64,000 nt of DNA from Gnetum montanum (taxonomy: Eukaryota > Streptophyta > Gnetopsida > Gnetales > Gnetaceae). A program made the translations under genes and the position numbers. The notes under the pieces were generated by a model that was not told the origin of the DNA, did no database searches, and saw only the letters and a list, made by a program, of their open reading frames with translations. Every line of letters starts with the position of its first letter. Position 1 is the stretch's first letter. The stretch spans positions 743,913-807,912 of the forward strand of contig MNCI01013830.1 of assembly GCA_015680685.1 (NCBI GenBank), given 5' to 3'. Below, one piece after another: positions 34,960 through 47,687 of the stretch.

Positions 34960-37440
34960 AAACAAAATTTGATTTGGAGTCCTGATGCACATGTTATGGG
35001 TGTTTGTGTGTAGGAGTATTAGGGAAAGAATAAAAATTATAAATAAACTTATGAAAATGATAAAAATAAAATTGAAATTAAAAACTTAAAAATCAAAATT
35101 GAAAAGTCAATGCCATTAAGAAAAAGCATGTTACATGCGTATGAGAAATATTCATATATATGCATAATGCATATTTTACATTTTCCTTTGCCATCACCTT
35201 TTGTTTTCTCCACTACCTCATCTACTTACAAAACATTGTTCTACCACAATTTGCTGCAAAGACATTTTTTGGTCTTTTTTCTTTGTTTCCAAGTTGATTT
35301 TGGCCTCATTTCTTTCATTCTTTCCCTTAAAAATAGGTAGTAACCATAGATCATCTCATTCTAGTTTGAGGAAGCATTTTGAGTATGACAAGCTAAGAAA
35401 TGTAATAACCAAGTAACAACATTAGATAGAAAAGGAAGACATAAGAAAATTTTGGAAGCCCTAGCAACATAAGGAAGTTTATTTTATTTTTCTTTTACAT
35501 GGTTGCCCCATATTGCTATGGATTTTTTCTCTCTCCTCTCTACCTCTTGATCTTCTATTATTCTTCTACAATTTTAATTGATATGCCAAGATTCTACCAA
35601 ATTTTTGTAATTTTGTGAATTTTTTTAAAACAATATTTTAATCTTGTTTGTACCAATTTTTTGTATTTTGGTGAATTTTGGGAATTGCAAAAATTATGCC
35701 CAAATTTTCCTTGGATATTTTATAAATATTTGGAATCTACTCATGACATAAACATGAATTTTGCAAGAATTTTTTGGAATTTTAGCTTTTTATGGATTAT
35801 TGGCTATTTTGGATACCTTTAGACCTTTTGAAATAAAATAATAATCTTGTTGAACCCAATTTTTCTTTATTGGTAATTGGATCCATAATCTTTTAAATTC
35901 CTTCATCTACATGCAGTAGTTGGGTGTTCTTTAGTGGAACCCATCCCACAAGAACAAGAGTTATTAAGTGGATTTCCCACCTTAGATTTTAATTCATAAG
36001 TTCATGTTATGTTATGGATTTAGCTAAGACCATGACATTAAACGGTTGAGTCTAGTGTTGTGTGGTGAGGTATAGTCAAGATCTATCCTTCCAATTATAA
36101 GTGTTCCTTAACCATTGAGGATGTTAGTAGTGAGGCTATTGCCAAGACCTAGCCATAAATGACTTGTTTGGGGTCACAAGGATAATCTAATGATAGTAGT
36201 GAGGTTATTCCAAGACCTATCGGTGAAATCCTTTGGCAATGAAGATAAAAAAAACCTAGTCTTCAAAGATGCCTGGATAAAAAATATGCTATTTGGATTT
36301 TTGTTGAATAATTTATAATATCTTTGAACACTAAATATTTAAATAATTAAAATATGCATTTTTTTGATTTTTTAATTTTATTTGGATTTTTCAAACATTT
36401 GTCACATTTCTAGACTAGAAAACATGTTTGAATTAGAAACCTCTATTTGGCCTATAACCTAAGACTTTAGGCCCATAAAATTTATTTTTCATAGAGGGAA
36501 ATAAAATAACCTTTCTTATTTGAGAAGTTCTAAGTTCCCCATTACTTCGATGCAAAAAGTCCAGAGTAAGCAAGTAAACATTGGAAGAGGGACATGTGAT
36601 GAAAGGCAAACCAATTCTATACAAGGTGAACCCTCTCAACTTGAAAAATAATTTCTGTATACTTTTGTGAAATAAAAATTCTATACACTTCATGGGTGTT
36701 TGAGCCATGTACTTATTTTAGTGAATAAATAATAAGGTATGATAAATATGAATTTGTCATTTGTTCTATTTAGACCGTGAGATTGCAAAGAACATTTTTC
36801 ATTACTATGCATGATATATGTTTAGGAAATTTTAATATTATTTATTATATATTAATATTTATTATTTAATTTACTAAATTAAAATATGAATGACTTTATT
36901 TCTAGGTGTCTAGTTGAGGTGAAACAAGTGTTGTTGAGATTATTGTTTCACACACTATTTTATGATGTAACTAGTGAAATTTTTAGACAACATCATTTTG
37001 TAGCTATGTAGATCTCAAATTCTATCTAAATAAATTTTATTTAATTATACATGTAAGCATTATAAAATTTTGTTGTGCAATATTGATCTACTATATTTAT
37101 ACCCCTAATTAATAATTTTTTTCTATTTTATTATTTCCTTTTGAGTTAGTAAATCTAGATCCTTGGCATTTTATAACATCATTATAGGATATTTTATAGA
37201 TAATTAATAGGGATGTTAAGCTATATAATCATATTAATTAAGCATGTAAAGACATCATAATCATAACATAAAACCTAAAGCATCATAACATATAAAGTGC
37301 AATCATAATAAACTAACTTGTCCTTGATAACCCACCAAGACCATACACATAATGGATAAATCATAATCATACTTCCATACCCAATGTCTCTGGAAAGGAT
37401 GTAACAACATAGTTATAATTTCTTTCTCATCTGTTATTTT
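34960..37440. other. A+T-rich stretch without recognisable genes
   Basis: Small open frames (35110-35340 and 35201-35416 on plus, 36433-36708 on minus) carry no motif I recognise. A word pair of the form TAGTAGTGAGG(C/T)TATT...CCAAGACCTA occurs twice near 36125-36165 and 36195-36220, suggesting an old short duplication. The rest is A+T-rich, with runs of T and many TAAT words. Confidence 0.5.
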
Positions 37441-40235
37441 TCTCCTAGAGATGCTACATTATATGATTCTATAGAGCTTTCTTATAATCATCCTTTTTAG
37501 TTCTTAGGTAGAGATATTGTAGAATTTTTCGAAAAAGGCTCAATATTTATTTGTGGAGATTTTAATGCAAGGATCAATTCACAATAAACAAAAATTATTT
37601 AGTGGCAACATAATGTTAGTAATTTAGGCATTGTTGAAGATCATAACTGGATTTGACATTCCATAGATGGCACTATTAATAAGATGGGTCAAAACTATTA
37701 GAATAAATAAAAAAAATTTAATATTTTAATTTGTAATGAACTTACTAGATTTCCTCAGTTTTTATCATTTACTTTTATAGGACCTACCTGTAACTCTTGC
37801 ATTGATTTTCTTTTATGCTCTTATGAAGATATTGATTTTATTTAGAAGATAAGAGTTGTAGGATATTTAGTGGAGTCCTGCCATCAACATGTTGAGTTTT
37901 TATTGCAAATTCTAGTTGTTTCTTAAATAATAAAAAATATGAATAGAAAAAATGTTAGCACAAACTTATCCTACCAATCAAAGAAAAATATGTGAATATA
38001 GCACATAATAAATGGGCTCTTAAAAGATAACATAAAAAGTTTGAATAAAGTTTTCTTATAGTGACTAAGAAAGTTTTACATTCACAACAATAAGGTCCTT
38101 AAAATACTTGGTTTAATGAGGATTGCATGCAGAATAGGTAGAATGTTAAGAATGCAAACGAAATTCATAGAATAAGTTTAGTTAAAGCACACAAATACTT
38201 GATTAGAATCAGAAGAATGAAATTTATTAAGGAACATAAGGAATATTTTCCTTACATCATTAAAAAAGGACCTAGAGAATTTTGAAAATGTTTTTGTCAT
38301 AAACCCTCTCCATCATTTAATTTTTCTTGTTAAGATATTTTCTCATTTACAGTAAGCTATTTATAGGATAAGATGATAATTCTAATACTATTGTACAATA
38401 AGCATCTCTCTAATTTACTCTTGATGAAGTCATAGAAGGTATTTAAAAGTTATCATCTGATAAAGCTATAGATTTATATGGTTTATATGTAGAATTATTA
38501 AAGTGGGTAGAATTTTCTATTCATAGAGAAATTTAGCAAAAATTAAATTCAACAATGGAACAAGGATTAAGTGAACATTGGAAAACTAATCAAGCTATCT
38601 TGTTATATAAAAAGGGGGATGAAATTAATTTGAATAATTATCAAATGATCATTATGAGTAATATTTTTGTGAAGTTGTTGGCACTCTACTAGAAAAGAGA
38701 ATTAGTTATTTGGCTGAAGGTAACCAGGTCATGATAAGATGTAAAGAAACTTTCAAAAACATAATTCTACTATTGATCCATACAAAATTATGGTTGCACT
38801 TACATAAAATTGGCCTCCTTTCATATTTGATTGTAGTAACTCAATGATGAGAAAGTGATTATTGAAATTACAGACAACAATTGAAAGAAAAAAATTTAAT
38901 TCTAAAGCAAAATCAAACTTAAACAAGGTTGTCCAGTTTCTCTAACTCCCTTTGGCATCTTTATTAATGCAATGAAGGAATAGTTGTGCAATAAGCAAGA
39001 TATTCATGCTATCAAAATTAGATCGCAAGAAGTGATCCTTCTTATATACGTAAATGATATTTCCTTGATCTTCACTGCTATAGAATGTATGCAAAATATG
39101 TTGCAAATTTTAGAAAATTATTGATATTAATTTTTTCTTAAAGTAAATGTAGATAAAAGCAAATTGATGATCTTGAATACAAGAAATAACTATTATAACT
39201 TTCATTTTGGAGGTACTGATATGCAAATAGTAGATTCTTTTAAATATTTTGATTTCATTTATATAAAGAGTTACATGTGGGAAAAGTGCATCAAATTAAA
39301 AATAGCATGAGGTTTCAAGGCTCTATATTCCTTTAAAAATAAATGCAAGGATTTAGGCCTTTGATCTTGGAAAGTCAGAAAACAAATTTTCTATACTATC
39401 ATCTATCCTACCATGTCATATGGATATGTTATTTGCGGACATATACTCAATGCTAAACTTTGGAAATATATTAAAAGAGTAAAAAAAAAATATTTTCTTC
39501 TTGATGAGTTAAAGGTGAAGATGTAAAAAAATCACGATACTCAAGGTTCTTATGTAATTGTGATTTATTACCTTTACAACTAAAAGCCTTGTGTCAATCC
39601 ATTACATAGATGCATAGCTTGCATATCTTAAGAGAAGAAAAATTCTTTAATGCAATTCTTAAGGATTCATGAGACCAGGGTTTCTATTTTCAAGGGATGC
39701 AATGGTTAAGAAAATGGAATATATCTTGAAGGACATCTAGTAAATTCCTAAGCATATTTACCAACTAGAAAAATACAAGGTTTTAACACAGATGTGGGCT
39801 AATGTGGAAGGCAAGAGGTAATTTTATTTACATCACATTAGATCTAATAAACTAGATGTAGAAGCTCACTATCTTTCAACTACTATTCTCATTAAGTATT
39901 AAAATGCTATAAAAAAGCTTTGCTTAAGTTCTCATCATCTTAGAATTGAAACTAGAAGATAGATTCAACTCCCCAAAGAAGAATGCATTTGTAGGTTATG
40001 CAAATCAAGAGACCTTGAATATGAGTTGCATATATTTCATTCTTTTGCTATGATGACACATTTGAGATAATTTTAAAATTACATCAAAAAGCCTATATAA
40101 TTTTTTTTAATGCCTCCATTATTGCTTAGTCAATTTGTAGTTTCTACCTTTATTTTTTATGAAAATGTAATATTCGTATAATAGATTCTATGGGTCTTCA
40201 GATGTAATAAAGATTCATTTCATTTTATAATATTA
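37440..40235 (+). mobile_element. LINE with endonuclease and RT remnants (LINE-B copy 1)
   Basis: Plus-strand readings follow the order of a LINE ORF2. An apurinic-type endonuclease piece contains ICGDFNARI (about 37550-37575) and the downstream FTFIGPTCNSCIDFLLCS (37770-37820). RT boxes include LYKKGDEINLNNYQMI (about 38602-38650) and KLKQGCPVSLTPFGIFINAM (38915-38975). The catalytic box reads YVND at 39047-39058, where Y-A/V-D-D is expected, so the first Asp is lost. Then come KVNVDKSKLMI, FKYFDFIYI and a C-terminal Cys/His segment LPKEECICRLCKSRDLEYEL (39965-40025). The end is a GATGTAATAAAG stretch near 40200, similar to copy 2. Stops and frameshifts abound. No RNase H domain was noticed. 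The clade is not settled by eye. Confidence 0.75.
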
Positions 40236-40620
40236 ATGACCATGTAGTATCAATGAACTTTCTATGATATAAAAATTCAATAGATCCATTTCATTAGCTC
40301 AAGTAGAGGGAGTAAACTAATTACAAAAACATAAGGAAGTAACCACACTAAGAAGTCATCTATTTCATAGTATCAAAGATCATATAATGAGAGTGAAGAA
40401 ATGTTATCCTCTTTATTAGTAATATTCATTGAATTTGATGACCACCATATCAATATAGCTTCAAGTATGTGTTAGTCTTATCATCATTAAATTTTAGTGA
40501 TTGTAGCTTTATTTTTAGGTTAAATTAGCTTTGTCAATGATAATATTTGACAAAGATGGCTCTTTTATTTGCTCTCAAGAAGTTAAGAATTGTATATAGT
40601 ATCTCCATTTTCTCCAAATC
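40236..40620. other. A+T-rich flank between LINE-B and the LTR element
   Basis: No feature is seen. The last five bases, AAATC (40616-40620), are the probable left target-site duplication of the LTR element that follows. Confidence 0.4.
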
Positions 40621-41417
40621 TTATGAGTGGCGAGGTACCCCTACACTCAACCATACGAATACGAGCATTCACATGCGATCCGGTCGAACTCCAAGGACTA
40701 AGTGATTACGTGCCTTAATAGAACACTTAAGGTTAATCAATCATTGTCTTCCCAAACTTACTTGTATTTTCATGGTTGTATGGTTAAGTAAGCTTGAGGT
40801 ATGTGATTTTTATAGATTTTATCTTTTTAATGTCTTATGCTAATAGGGGAAGGTGAAGAGAATTAAGTGACTAACTTTCATTAACTATTCACTAACTATT
40901 TTATAATTGTTCCTAACACTAGTATCTATTCCCACTTGCCGCACACATCTTGAACTAGTGCAATGCTGCTGGGATTATGAAACACTAATTGTTACTGGGT
41001 TACCAAGCGCTACACACATGCTCGAAGCTGTCATACTGAGTGTACATAACTAGGAGAGTCAAGGGTTGCAAGAGATTAATTAACTAGGAAAGCATTTAAA
41101 CATTCAATAATAATTAATTACTATTTAGCTTAGTTCATATGTTGCAAGGTTTATCATAAAGTTCGTCTTTATTATCATACACAAATGTGTGCTCAGGTAC
41201 AATTTTCTCGAATAAAGATCTATTCACTTTAAGACTTCTACTACAAGCACATGGAAATTATTCTAACTCTGGAATGGTAAAACTACAAGAGTTTAGCTAA
41301 GGGTCTAAGTCTAAGTGCCTAAAACAAGGGGAGCCGCCTCTTATTTATAGAAAATAAGATGGGATGCGATATCATGTATGCGATATCACGGGGTGGACGC
41401 AATATCATGGCTCATCA
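40621..41417 (-). repeat. 3' LTR of the gag-protease element
   Basis: On the minus strand it begins TGATGAG (complement of 41411-41417) and ends ...CACTCATAA (40621-), with the terminal CTCATCA altered to CTCATAA. It contains two to three GATATC palindromes near 41365-41410, a TATA box (about 41350), an AATAAAG, and the AGTACGACTT-like modules. Confidence 0.85.
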
Positions 41418-43600
41418 TACCCCCATGACTGAATGAAAACTCATCCTCAAGTTCCTTACAAAATATTGGAAAGGTATGGGATTATTGACTTGAATGACAT
41501 TAATGGTGAATGGGGTGACACATGAATGGATCATCATTACAATACATGCCAATATTAGTGTTCATGACCACAAGAGTGAATACTATACACATTTGACATT
41601 AGGCCTTATTTGGTAGCTGAGAGAGAAGAGAGAGAAAAGGAGAAGATGTGTTGCTACCGATGCCAAAATTTCACCTTCCGTTGTCCATCCATAACCACGC
41701 CATTGATCTTCTTCCTTTGCATGACTGTTCCAGCACCAATCCATTCCAATTATTTCCTCTAGCTCCAATCCGTTGTCATATGATTGCCATATGCACACAC
41801 AACATAGTCACATATTAGCAAGGGTAAATAAATCACAATGCAATTGATACCTTGCCTCGGTGTATGATTCATTGGCTAAGTTGTGATATGGCTAATACGG
41901 ATTCTGGAGATATAACACTAGTGACTACCCAAGGTGTAGGGGTTGGGAGAAAATTGAAAAAATTGGACCAGGACCCCCATGACTAAGAGTAGACCTCCGG
42001 TAGTAATAGAATGGAGAAATATAAGGGATAAGAAAGATGGAGAAAATGAAATAATGGTAATGCCAATAAAAGGGATGTCAAAGGTGGAAACGAACAAAAT
42101 AAATGTTGATTGCAAAAATGTTTAAGGAAAAGAAGTTAACTAATGCATCAAGTAAGAATGCTAGTGGGTCCTCCCCAAAGCAGGCTTATGCGCTTAATTC
42201 CCTGATAGTCCCACATTCAAAGAGTCCGTAGGCTCTAGAAATTTCATTTGGAAGAAAGATTTAAGGTCTTAACCACAAGAATTTACCAAAAAGAAAACAA
42301 TGCATCAACCAAAATATAGACTATTGATACAACTGACAATGAGGTGGAAAATGGAGGAAGAATGATGAGGAGAAGAGAATGGAATGGAGTCCCAAGAACA
42401 AGGTGGTGTACAGCCCCTTGTATATTTATGGTTAATGTGACTTAGTAGATCTCATTCCAAATATAGCCTCAAACAACCATATCTAATGACTTCACATTAA
42501 TACCTTTGGCAAATCCATCCACTTGAAGTAACAAGAATGTTTCTACCAAAGAGTCGCCACCATTCCGAAGAAACGAGGAAGGAAAAAGTAGGAAGCGAGA
42601 AAGGGACTTAGTTAGACGGAACATGTTTGTTTAGTTCCATAACTAGTGCTTGTAGCCCATATGGTTATTTTTTCTAAGGGGTGTGCTTTGAATTTCCTTT
42701 TTTTTTTCTTTTGTTTTTTTTTCTTTTTTCTTTTTTTTTTTTTTTTGCGTGAGAACCACACCATGAAAAGACTTATTATTTTTATTAGCTTAGCTTCCCA
42801 ATAATGGAGCAACATTAGAATGGTAAGGAAAACCCAAGAAGAAAAAATCCAAGCACCAAAGAGAATGGCCAGCACAAAGGCATCAAATCCCCTTGAAGTT
42901 ACATACTTTTCAATCTTTGAGACCTTCCTTAGTTTGAGAAATGCCCAATCACTGATTCGTTAATAGTTCTATTATTAAGAAGGGAACTGTACAGTTCCAA
43001 GCCAAGAGAGACCATAGAAATTTATGGATGCATGGACGATATGGACTCATTGCATATTATACCAAAATAACCATACCTTAGTATCAACATTATAACTCAA
43101 AGGTGAAAACCAAACATTATCAATCAATGGAATATAGTTCATACCACCATCAGGAGCACTTATTAGGTGAAGAACCTAACAAAATAAACAAACACATAAA
43201 GAAATGAAAGAGTATAAATGATGTTGCAAAAATTTGTAAAACAAAAACTTAAAAAGGAACTAAGGGCCTCAAATGATCAGGAGAGGTGGCCATCTCCCCC
43301 ATGACTGAGTTGGAAGAGGGAGATACGAGATAATGAGTGGGGTCATCCCTTCGCTGAGGTATTATGTGCATTGACCATTCCAGATTCATGGTAAGGTTTA
43401 GTCTGTTGCACATTGACTAGTAATCTCTTAATTGAGTGCTTGTTTCAATTTTTTGGGAGTTCCCAACTTCTTCCAATTGATTTTTTTAGGTTAAGTTTTG
43501 GAAGTTGGTGACGCTCTTGCTCTAGTGTATCTATGCTTTCAATGTGAGTGCAAGTTGTTCCCTCAGTTAGTTCCATGCAAGTTAGTGAGTTGCTCTCTTG
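41418..43600 (-). other. Internal 3' region of the gag-protease element, no RT or integrase seen
   Basis: Minus-strand readings near the top (43400-43600) contain SNSLTCMELTEGTTCTHIES and LEQERHQLPKLNLKKS, a linker expected just after the protease. Beyond it only short frames occur. 42612-42875 begins with a hydrophobic helix-like LVFLTILMLLHY-type stretch and runs into a Lys-rich A/G tract (42697-42746). 41918-42115 and 41583-41798 have no known domain. No Y-x-D-D, RNase H or D-D-E box was seen. A degenerate envelope-like region, as in Athila relatives, is possible but unproven. Confidence 0.5.
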
Positions 43601-43672
43601 ATCATCTATCAACCACTTGGTGTCTTCTTGTTATGTGGTTGCTACATACAAGCACTTTTGTGTGTTAATTTC

Positions 43673-44218
43673 TTATGCACACCGGTTGCATGCAAGCGAT
43701 GCTGAACATTCCTGTACGAAATCACACCTTGTATCATTGTATGTGATGCATGGAACTTTCTTCTTCTCAATCTTTCCAAAAGTGTTTTCCTTAGATATTT
43801 CCAAGGAAAGATCATGGATTTCTAGGCACGCATTTATGGTACTAAGCCATGCCCTTCCCATGATTATTGGGAAGTCCCCTTTATCATTATTTACTTGTAT
43901 CACTAGGAAATTAGTTGGGTATGATCACCCATACACAGTGGTAATGATGTCCTCCACTAGTCCCAAGGGAACAACGATGGACTGGTCAGCCAACTCTAGA
44001 TGAATATTGTTTTTCTTTAATGGAGTTAGGTTCTGGGCTTTATACATCTCTTGCGATATTAAGTTGATCACATAACCTGAGTCTAGAAGAGTTTTACATG
44101 GTTCATTATCAGTGACTTGGAGATAAATTAGAGGGCTTCCAGGGTCAGAGAATTTCCTAGGAAGGTGGCCCTTCTTAATCCAGTTAGTAATGACATATGT
44201 TAACATAACCATGTACAT
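43673..44218 (-). pseudogene. Retroviral-type aspartic protease, nearly intact
   Basis: One minus-strand frame spans this region with a single in-frame TGA at 43922-43924, where relatives have Trp. The active site is KTLLDSGYVINLISQEMY, with the D-S-G triad preserved at about residue 65. Next come HLELADQSIVVPLGLVEDI (the Ψ-loop/flap side) and FPIIMGRAWLSTINACLEIH, corresponding to the G-R-x-W-L box. Gag processing is the family role. A single Trp-to-stop change and otherwise coherent sequence indicate a younger element than the Tat- and Athila-like relics nearby. It could have been part of a gag-pro polyprotein. Confidence 0.75.
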
Positions 44219-44799
44219 GGAGCTCAGTTTTAGATTTGAAGGGAGCTCTAAAGCCTTATTTGATGGAGAGGCATTCAGAGGTTCAACCGCTTATGGTTGT
44301 GAGGGCTTGGTTGGGCTTGGTTGGGCTATTGGTTCTAAAGAAAGGTTTTCTCTTCATACGGTTGTCAAAACCAGCAAAGGGTTGAAAATTTACAATCCTC
44401 ATGGCATTACATTTTTGTGGTTTAGTGGGGCGTTCCTCTTGCATTGCTGGAGTGGGTGGTAATGGAGCTATCAGTGTGAGAGTTGCGGATGGATTTGGAG
44501 GATGGTATGTCTATGGGTTATCTCCCCTAGGAGAACGAGTCCTATAATACTCCTAAGCTTAGTAGTGATGTTGTGGTGTCACGTGACCAATAGAGTCATG
44601 TGGAGAGATTGGCTACTGCACGTAATAGACATATGGATTCGGTAGCTAGTAGGGGTATTGTTGCCTTGGTGGTGGCATTCCCCATCACTGTGGGTATTGC
44701 CACTGTTGGTGTTGCTCAACAGGTTGTGGTGGAGTTCCACTTGGATAATACATTAAAGGTTGGTGGAATTGCCTTAGGTTACCTTGGGGATAAGGTAAC

Positions 44800-46230
44800 T
44801 ATCAGGCTTTTTGCCGTTTGTTAAGTCATGGGTTGAGTGCATACACCCCAGAATATTGTAGATGTGAGATTACTGGGCAACATCCCTTAAGATGGTTGCA
44901 TTGGCATATCTCACATCCATCATCATTATCCATATCAAAATCCAGAACCTCTTCAGTGATGGCCATTTTACCCTCACCTTTGTTACGTGCATGGTCCACT
45001 TCTCTCTTTTTCTTCTTGTCATAGTCACTACCTTGCTCCCTAGACTCCTCTATGATTTTAAGAACAGTTTCAAACCTACTATCTAGGGAGTCCCACATCT
45101 GGTCTACCTTTGCTGATACTTTGGTTATTAATGTTTGGAGCGGTAAGGTTTTCCTATTCACCATCTCTTCAATTGGTGACTCTTCCTCCTCCTCACAAAA
45201 TCTTACTCCCCTTTTTCAGAGCGAAGGATCTTGGTTGTACTCTTCCACACTTTCTCTCTTCCATAGCTCACCTTCTTCTTTGGCTACTTGCTCTAGCAAT
45301 CTATGGATTTGATGATACCTAAGCTTTGATAACCTTCCTTGGGCATACGTCCCAAGGGTTCTCCTTGTTTCATGCCTAAGTCCATCTACGAGATGGCATA
45401 GTTGATCCCACTGCAAATAACCATGGCTTGGGCAACAATGTAATAGTGTATAATAATGGCCCATGGTAGCATCCAAGGGTTCATGATTTCCCTACTTCCA
45501 TCCTTGGATTTTCCTTCACAGGTTAGACACTCGGGAGTACGTTTGGTACTTGTCATTAAATAGTTCTAACATTGTACTCCACCTCCAAATGGATTCCGAT
45601 GTAAGGACTAGTACCAACTTTCTGCTTCTTTCACTAGTGTCCTTAGGAACAACTTTAGTCTTTGCCCTTCATTTTCTATGTTTTGCAACGCACATGCATC
45701 ATGGAAAGTCTAACCTCTTTGAGGATTAGTATTGTATCCTCCCTCAAACCGTGGGATGTTATTCATGTCTAACCTCTTGATCCTACTATCTTTTTGGTGC
45801 CTTGTGGAAAGTCTTATAGCCTCTGTTATGTCTAGCATGCTTCTAGTTGCGAGTAGGGGTTCTTCATGGTCATCTCGTTCATAGTGTCTATGATGTCTAC
45901 GCGGTTCCCTACTCTCCCTTCTTCTATGCTGTGATTCCCTAGAGTGCCCTCGTTCTCACTCTTGACTGTCTCGTTGATGTTTTTCACTCTGTTTACCTTT
46001 ATCCTCATGGTTAGGTTCCTTATGACTACATCCAGACACTGAAGGAGAGGGTGAATGTGATGATGAAGGTAAAGAAGAAGGAGAACCATCGTCATGATAA
46101 TGTTTCCTACCTTCTCTTCGGTCATCTCGGCTCTAATCGTGATTATGATCAGAATGCCTGCCCTTATCATGTGATTGTGTTCCCTCATTGAACACTTCAT
46201 GTTCGTGGGGATCAGAACCAAGGTTGTGAA
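44800..46230 (-). pseudogene. gag polyprotein of the gag-protease element (broken)
   Basis: From high to low coordinates the minus strand reads a Ser/Arg/His-rich N-terminal part (RRRESREPRRHHRHYERDD, 45850-45930). A linker NNIPRFEGGYNTN follows. The capsid piece KLFLRTLVKEAESWY (45630-45690) matches the F-L-x-x-L-x-x-x-A-x-x-W-Y box of retrotrans_gag. Middle frames are open at 45216-45476 and 44826-45164. The latter ends in CEICQCNHLKGCC, a zinc-knuckle-like Cys/His cluster with slightly shortened spacing. Frameshifts separate these blocks. Open frames on the plus strand over the same interval are shadows. Confidence 0.65.
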
Positions 46231-46875
46231 CTATGGAGTGGAGGTTTTGATACACCACCTCCTAACCATCGTGAGGAGGAGGAACATCATTTGGTGGGGA
46301 TCCTGCTGAAGCAAGTTCACCACCCTCAATTTCGCTCAAGACATGTGGAGAGTTATGGGGCCATTTACCCTTCAAGGATGTATGATATCTCTCCTATTGC
46401 AAGTCCCTTTGAAGTTGCACTCTTGTGGGATGGTAGTCCCTTGTGTCATGATTGCATGCAACATATTCTATGTACAAAAATGACATGTCTATTCATGAAA
46501 GAGCACAAAGGAGCATGTTGGAGATTGATCGATCTAGAGGCAACACTATGTTACCTTCTAAGTCTCTCCAATGCAGTTGTTCATCTTGATGGAGAATAAA
46601 GGTAAATTCAAGTACATAATCATCATGTTGAATATATACCACACAGAACTATTAAGGAACTGGCGGATCTTGGTTATGTGTGTTATGCCGCTGACTGTCT
46701 CTTGTGTTAGTCCTAGGTAATGCAGTGCTCTTATGTGAAGAAGAAGACATTTTTGTTTTGTTCGGTGTGTAATTTACCATTATCTTATCTTTTCTTGATT
46801 AACCCTAAGGGTTCATTCTAGCGTCCTAAAGATATGAATGATCTCCTATGTTCTATGTAGCGAACAAACAACTAA

Positions 46876-46894
46876 GTCCCTGGCAACGACACCA
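46876..46894 (-). promoter_or_regulatory. Primer-binding site matching tRNA-Asp
   Basis: One base after the 5' LTR end (CTCATCA), the minus strand reads TGGTGTCGTTGCCAGGGAC. This matches TGGCGCCGTTGCCGGGGAC, the complement of the plant tRNA-Asp 3' end, at 16 of 19 positions, and all three differences are C-to-T or G-to-A transitions. tRNA-Asp priming is typical of Athila-type Gypsy elements. Confidence 0.8.
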
Positions 46895-46895
46895 A

Positions 46896-47687
46896 TGATG
46901 AGTGGCAAGGTATCCCTACACTCAACCATATGAATACAAGTGTTCACGTGCGATCCGGTCAAACTCCAAGGACTAAGTGCTTATGCACCTTAATAGAACA
47001 CTTAAGGTTAATCAATCGTTGTCTTCCCAAACTTACTTGTATTTTCATAGTTGTATGGTTAAGTAAGCTTGAGGTATATGATTTTTATAGCTTTTATCTT
47101 TTTAATGTCTTACGCTAATAGGGGAAGGTGAAGAGAACTAAGTGACTAACTTTCATTAACTATTCACTAACTACATTCTGATTGTTCCTAACACCAGTAT
47201 CCGTTCCCACTTGCCACACACATCCTGAACCAATGCAACACTACTGGGATTACCAAACACTAATCGTTACTGGCTTACCAAGCGCTACACACATGCTTGA
47301 AGCGGTTGTATTGAGTGTACTTAACTAGGATAGTCAAGGGTTGAGAGAGATTAATTAACTAGGAAAGCATTTAAACATTCAACAATAATTAATTACTATT
47401 TATCTTAGTCCATATGCTGAAAGGTTTGTCATAAAGTTCATCTTTATTGCTGTACAAAAATGTGTGCTTAGGTACAATTTGCTCGAATAAAGATTAGTTC
47501 ACTTTAAGAGTCCTACTGCGGGCACATGGAAATTATTCTAACTTTGGAATGGTAAAACTGCAAGAGTTTCCCTAAGGGTCTAAGTCGAAGTGCCTAAAAC
47601 AAGGGGAGCCACCTCTTATTTATAGAAAATAAGATGGGACACGATATCGCATACGCAATATCCCATACGCGATATCACAGCTCATCA
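46896..47687 (-). repeat. 5' LTR of the gag-protease element
   Basis: On the minus strand it begins TGATGAG (complement of 47681-47687) and ends CTCATCA (complement of 46896-46902). U3 holds three GATATC-type motifs (47642-47678). TATA lies near 47630 and AATAAAG near 47485. It aligns along its whole length with the 3' LTR. Confidence 0.88.

Larger units (their letters stand above)
40621..47687 (-). mobile_element. LTR retrotransposon with gag and protease but no visible RT/integrase
   Basis: Two LTRs of the TGATGAG family, both on the minus strand, lie at 40621-41417 (3') and 46896-47687 (5'). Over the parts compared they agree in roughly nine of ten bases by eye. The flanks AAATC (40616-40620) and ACATC (47688-47692) match in four of five bases, consistent with a TSD. 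A primer-binding site matching tRNA-Asp follows the 5' LTR. A short G-run (complement of TACCCCCAT, 41418-41426) before the 3' LTR may be the polypurine tract. The internal region (41418-46895, about 5.5 kb) encodes gag and protease. The remaining 2.2 kb shows no RT, RNase H or integrase motif, so the element appears non-autonomous. Confidence 0.85.

Noticed and set aside
42612-42875. Minus-strand 87-residue frame with a hydrophobic segment as an envelope protein
   Set aside because: The second half is a Lys-rich translation of an A/G tract and no envelope hallmark is visible; left as undetermined internal sequence.
43617-45322. Plus-strand frames of 60-130 residues between 43.6 and 45.3 kb
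   Set aside because: They overlap minus-strand gag and protease readings that carry recognisable motifs; these are antisense shadows.
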